Below, one piece after another: positions 59,853 through 64,000 of a stretch of DNA of 64,000 nt. Position numbers and translations under genes: made by a program. The stretch's first letter is position 1. Each line of letters opens with the position of its first letter. The stretch spans positions 4,854,265 to 4,918,264 of the forward strand of contig NC_035161.2 in assembly GCF_001659605.2 (NCBI RefSeq), written 5' to 3'. Under the pieces are notes generated by a model. The model was given only the letters and a program-made list of their open reading frames with translations, did no database searches and had not been told where the DNA came from. Source of the DNA: Manihot esculenta (lineage: Eukaryota; Streptophyta; Magnoliopsida; Malpighiales; Euphorbiaceae).

Positions 59853-61878
59853 TTACTCTAAACTAGCAATCTCGATGAGTGAAAAGTCCATGTTGGTTGA
59901 ACTGCCTACTACTACTGGCGTTGCCCTTGTCCTTATTTCTTGTATTGCACCTGGTTGTTTGATGGCTACCACTTTGCAATTTAAAATGTTTCCAACATTG
60001 TTGTGGGCCATTGCCAACCTACACAATAAGAGGAAAAAACACTGCTTTGAGTTCTTTCCTTAGCCTATTTTATAATAAAACACAGACCAATTTACAAGAA
60101 AGCACTGTTCCTAGGATGTGCAATAATGTCAGCTTATCTTCGTGAACAGAGAGATTCTTACTCCTCAGCCTTTGCAGACTTGTGGGATTCTTGAGTTCAA
60201 GGTTTATGATCTGATAATCATGAAATTAAACATTATATGAGGAGATTGAAGACCTGGGTAGTTTTCCTTTCGAAAAATTACTATGTAGTCCTTATAGTAT
60301 AGAAAAACTCATTATACAGTCTTTTCGTTTTGAAAAATATATTAAAATATTTATAAAAGTTTTAAAAAGAATACTGATTAATAGACTCCATTAAAAGTAT
60401 AAAATATTGTATAAAGACTAAGAAAGTAGATATTTTTATAAAACTAAGAGATCAACCAATGAGTTTTCTCCTACCACATAGACTAAATACTAAAACAATT
60501 AATGGCTAAAACTAACGGAAAGATTAACGAGTAAATTTTTCAAAATCAAAGAATCAATTAATGAATTTCTTCATAGTACAGGGACTAAATAGTAAATTTT
60601 CATTATGAAATTAACCATTAAATGAAGAGTTTGACCTTATTAGTTTTCCTTTTGTGTTGTTTCAATCATCAGCACTTGAAAAATTATTATTTAGCCCAAA
60701 GGGGAAGAATCAAACGCTGGAAAAATTAAGCCATGTTTGGATGAAGACAAGGGGGAACCTTCTTTCTTGAGTAAAAAGAATCAGAGGATCAGTCACTGTT
60801 CACTAATCAAACTGACAACTTCTAGCATTTCCTATGTGGATCCCAAAAGCTTTTTGGCTCTTTTGCTGCAATGGACATGGGCACATGCTGCTGCTATGGT
60901 GCTTTATGGCTAATGTTTCACTCTCACAGGTCAGTGCTCTGCCTTAACCCACACTGGCCCTCACTCTCACAGCTGATTCCAGGATAAGAGGTTCAAATAA
61001 TAGTTCTTCAATGCACTTCAAGTTTTGGACTATGGCAACCAGAACAAGAACAAGAACAAGGCCTGTTCCTATTGCAGTTGGTTGTGAAATTACCCAAACA
61101 CCCTTGGCTTGTTGACCAACTTCTTAACCACATGTATTGGAAATTATTCATCATTACTTGTTTGTTTATGAGCATTACAACTTTTTCACATCAATAGATT
61201 CCTTCTTTAAGTTGGAATCTCTCTATTACTTACTGAAATGAGAGATGGGTTAATGTGTGACTACTAATTAAGCCCTTCTAAGAGGGTGAGGGTGAAAATT
61301 TTGGGATTTTCAGAAATGCATAGAATTAATTGACATGGGAAATTTAAAAAAAAAAAGTAATAAGAAAAAGGAAAACAAGAAAACTTACTTGTAAAGAAAG
61401 CTCTGATCATGGAGTCCAACAACAAGAGCAAAAGCACCCATCTCTCTCACCAAAGCTGCAATTGTCCCTCCTTCTTGATCTCCTTCTCTTACAATAATCT
61501 CAATATTTGTCTGCACAGAAAGAGAGGAAGACTTGTGTAACCAAGCAAAATCATCAAAAACTGCAAATCCCTTCTCTCTCGCTCTCGCTCTCGCTCTCGC
61601 TCTCTTACAGAGAATAGAATAGAGAATTAACGTAATAACAAGATTACATTAAAGAAGCTGTTGTTACATAAATCTTTGAAAGAGAGAGCCAATTGGAAGC
61701 CTTTGAGACGAAGAAGCCTGGTCTTCTTCTTCCTGGTTTTCGAATTAGAAGGAGAAGAAAACACATGAAGAAGAGTAATCAAATCCCCAAATCGAAGGAG
61801 ATTATGAAGAGCCCATTGAAGAGCTGTTCTTGCAATCTCTAAATCTTCCACTACAACAACTATTTTCCTCACATCCAT
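59853..61878 (-). CDS. Universal stress protein (USP) A-like family protein
   Basis: Three exons on the minus strand, in transcript order: 61648-61878, 61389-61510, 59853-60018; 519 nt, 172 aa plus TAA, phases fit. The N-terminus MDVRKIVVVVEDLEIARTAL, then LQWALHNLLRFGDLITLLHV, is the first beta strand and helix of the USP fold. A basic linker (KTRKKKTRLLRLKG) follows, then FKDLCNN, IEIIVREGDQEGGTIAAL and LVVGLHDQSFLY in the middle. The end, TPVVVGSSTNMDFSLIE, matches the usual final strand. USPs are small soluble nucleotide-binding or signalling proteins induced by stress. The classical ATP motif G-x2-G-x9-G(S/T) is not evident, so it may belong to the non-ATP-binding plant subgroup. Intron 2 (1.4 kb) contains a MITE-like repeat. 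Confidence 0.9.
60273..60600. mobile_element. Second MITE-like family, best copy, in the USP intron 2
   Basis: The left end reads AAAAATTACTATGTAGTCC and the right end, on the other strand, reads AAAATTTACTATTTAGTCCC: a clear terminal inverted repeat of about 20 bp. The interior alternates TCATTATACAGTC/GATCAACCAATGAG type phrases that are themselves inverted. Flanking sequences 60220-60270 and 60605-60653 are about 80% alike by eye (ATGAAATTAA start, AGTTTTCCTTT end), longer than a simple target duplication. Related copies: 13752-14148 and 16463-17895. Confidence 0.6.
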
Positions 61879-61893
61879 TCCTTTTTCACCTTT

Positions 61894-61894
<1 letters not shown>

Positions 61895-61933
<39 letters not shown>

Positions 61934-61977
61934 GGGATTCATATTGCCTCTGTGTCTCTGTCTCTGTCTCTGTCTCT
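61895..61977. repeat. (CT)n and CTCTGT repeats in the USP 5' leader
   Basis: A long CT run (about 61897-61931) and a CTCTGT run (about 61950-61977) lie directly upstream of the ATG at 61878, reading GA-rich on the coding strand. Pyrimidine/purine microsatellites are common in plant leaders. A CTCTCG repeat is also present at 61573-61603 in intron 1. Confidence 0.8.
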
Positions 61978-62059
61978 CTATGCGTGAGAGCTTTTTTATT
62001 GGGTTGGTTTTTGTCAAGTCATGCAAATGTTAATTACTCGGCATATGAGTTGTCTCTCT

Positions 62060-63600
62060 TTCTTTATACCTTGACTTGCATGGAAAATTTCTTAATGGTA
62101 AATTATTAATAAGTCCCTATATTTTCATAAAATTAACTCCTTCGTTCCTATTCTAAAATCACTTCACTAAAATGTTTCTTTATTTTTAAAAATAAAAATT
62201 ACTAATTAATTCTTATATAGTAATTAAATATTTTATTATTTAATCTCTATAAATTTAATTATATATATTATTTAATTTATATAATTTTAAATATTTATAC
62301 TATTTAATTTTAAAATTAAATTATTAACAGTTGTTTTTATTGAAGAATTAAAGAATTTAATTTCATAAAATATATAAATATTTAAATTAAATTAAATGAT
62401 TATGAAATAAGAATGAGTTTATAATTTTTTTAAAAAAAATTAAGGGTTTAATAGTAATTATTCCCTATCTTAAATACACACGTGTGCTCAGCCAGTAAGA
62501 TCTCTCTGCATGTAAAAATTTCTTACAAGGTTTTAGATAGAAATAAATTGAAATTGAAATTTAAAATTCATTTGAAATTAGCAGATAAAGTCTAATCATA
62601 ACTGCATTTACTAAATTTGGAAAAACTTATTCCAAATTAGAATTAATTAATCTGATTTTACTGAAATGGATTAGATTTTCTTTATCAATTTAACTTACTT
62701 TCAGGTTAAAATCAGATTTTTCTTTACAATTTAAGATTTTTTTTCTCTAATTAACTTATATGGTCAAGAAGTAAAATAAACAACATATAATTTTATAATA
62801 TAAGAATCTGAATTGTGAAAATACAAAAGAAAAAAAATTAATTTTTGAAAATGACAGCACCAGGACAAAGGTCTTTTTCAATAAAACTTTGTAAAAGATC
62901 ACCATTTATTTTTGAAAAATAATTTATATTTAAAAAATATTTTATAGAAAATATATTTTAAAATAATAATTTATTGTTTATTATTTAATTTTAATTTTTT
63001 AAAAAAATATTATCATATTTATATATAAAGATATTAATAAAATTATTGAATAAAATCATAATTTTTTTCAGAAATATTTTTTTTATTTATTAAATTTTAT
63101 AAGTATTTTAAAAATTATGAAAATGTGAAAAATATTTTCTGAAAAATATTTTCTGAAAAATATTTTTTATGAAATAAATGGAATAAAAATTCCTTTAGGG
63201 AAGTAAAGAACAACCCATGCACTTTGTCCACTCGTGGCTTTTTTTTTTTATTATTTTTTTTCCAAATTACAATCAAGTCCCTATATTTTAGAATAATGTC
63301 ACTTTATAAAATTGAACATTTTGGTCTTTTTGTTAGAAAAGTGTTAATCTTATTTGAATTTTAGTTAAAAAAAATAAATATAAATATTAAAATTATAATT
63401 AAAATTAAAATTATTAAAAATAAATAATATAAATATATAAAATGATTAATATTTTTTTAATAAAATAACTAACAATTAGATTTTATAAAGTATATAACTG
63501 TTTTAATTGAGTAATTATTTAATAAAAAAAATTAATAAATTTTCTTAAAATTCAGGGATAGGACGGTAATTTATCTTTCTTTTCAAAGAAAGTCCAACTA
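62060..63600. other. AT-rich intergenic region
   Basis: No gene is supported. 62110-62460 and 63260-63560 contain decayed phrases of the second MITE-like family (CAATCAAGTCCCTATATTTT). GAAAAATATTTTCTGAAAAA repeats lie near 63130-63170. Confidence 0.5.
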
Positions 63601-63750
63601 AAATTCAAAGGATCTATAACGTTGGTCAATTGCAGAAAAAACCAAATGCATGAGGAGTGCCAAGTGTCAAATTCTCAGCTCGATAATTATAAAATTAACC
63701 GCTGGACGTGACGCGCGTCATCAGCTGACAAAGCAAAAAAGCCACGTGTA
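63588..63750. promoter_or_regulatory. Cluster of ACGT/TGACG motifs, probable promoter of an off-window gene
   Basis: Composition becomes mixed after a long AT-rich stretch. A perfect 12-bp palindrome, TGACGCGCGTCA (63709-63720), holds two TGACG sites; it is preceded by GGACGTG, and a G-box CACGTG lies at 63743-63748. GGTCAA near 63625 is a W-box read on the other strand. These are bZIP/TGA and WRKY-type sites. The gene they serve is not inside the window. Confidence 0.45.
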
Positions 63751-64000
63751 CTCTCCTAATAATTTGATAAATAAAATTAACATAATGCTATTATTTTACT
63801 TTCTCTAACGACGACACTTGATATTTTCTGTCGTCACTTCTGATTTTTCTGCTGTTTCCATCTGTTGCTTGTCGTTTCTACCTTTTTTCAGCTAAATTAT
63901 TTTGCAAAACTTTATTATTTATTCCTAAAATTTTATAAATAACAATAATTCTTGTATCATCAAAATTAAACTACTTGGTCTCTTATCTTTACGTCCGTCA

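Overview
This is a plant nuclear window: AT-rich, intron-rich, with GT-AG introns, plant-type LTR retrotransposons, and proteins of plant families (CLE peptide, oleosin, plant universal stress protein). Protein resemblance (judged from memory, no search run) points to a rosid eudicot, perhaps Euphorbiaceae; the family assignment is only a guess. I see no operon, CRISPR array, phage or organellar block.

Layout. 1-3460 holds AT-rich repeats, including a complete hAT-type MITE (297-765). 3667-14279 (+) is a complete 10-exon gene for the large subunit of TFIIE (474 aa). Its 4.5-kb intron 7 carries a 640-bp tandem duplication and a second hAT MITE. 14280-18060 is AT-rich with degraded repeats. 18062-18382 (+) is a single-exon CLE peptide precursor ending in the 12-residue CLE motif. 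18800-19181 is a decayed MITE region ending in a perfect 30-bp palindrome. 20631-31840 (-) is a complete 16-exon SMU1 splicing-factor gene (LisH-CTLH-WD40, 512 aa) with an RTE-type LINE remnant in intron 4.

32440-42003 is a nest of transposons. A decayed Ty1/copia element (-) is interrupted by a full-length Ty3/gypsy chromovirus-like element (32823-37903, LTRs of 416 and 419 bp, 5-bp target duplication TAGTT) and by a hAT MITE (41025-41486). 42004-48550 is AT-rich intergenic DNA with a GAA microsatellite, a 277-bp tandem duplication and degraded MITEs.

48627-49142 (+) is a single-exon gene for an uncharacterised plant protein. 49480-50400 is a degraded MITE holding a 494-bp solo-LTR-like insertion. 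52090-52600 is a LINE ORF2 remnant. 53041-53643 (-) is an oleosin. It lies head to head with a chloroplast/mitochondrial glycine-rich protein gene resembling YELLOW LEAF 1/RF2 (54551-58108, +); the roughly 300 bp between them holds a tiny poly(A) retro-insertion with a 15-bp target duplication. 59853-61878 (-) is a three-exon universal stress protein gene. The last 2 kb has no gene, but a cluster of ACGT/TGACG motifs suggests a promoter reading out of the window.

The genes are unrelated single-copy-type genes; nothing links them into one pathway. I did not find a convincing new multi-gene system. The most distinctive content is the transposon biology (nested insertions with readable target-site duplications) and a microsatellite inside the CLE signal peptide. 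All splice sites were placed by hand from GT-AG borders, reading frame and family resemblance; reading frames close exactly in all four multi-exon genes.
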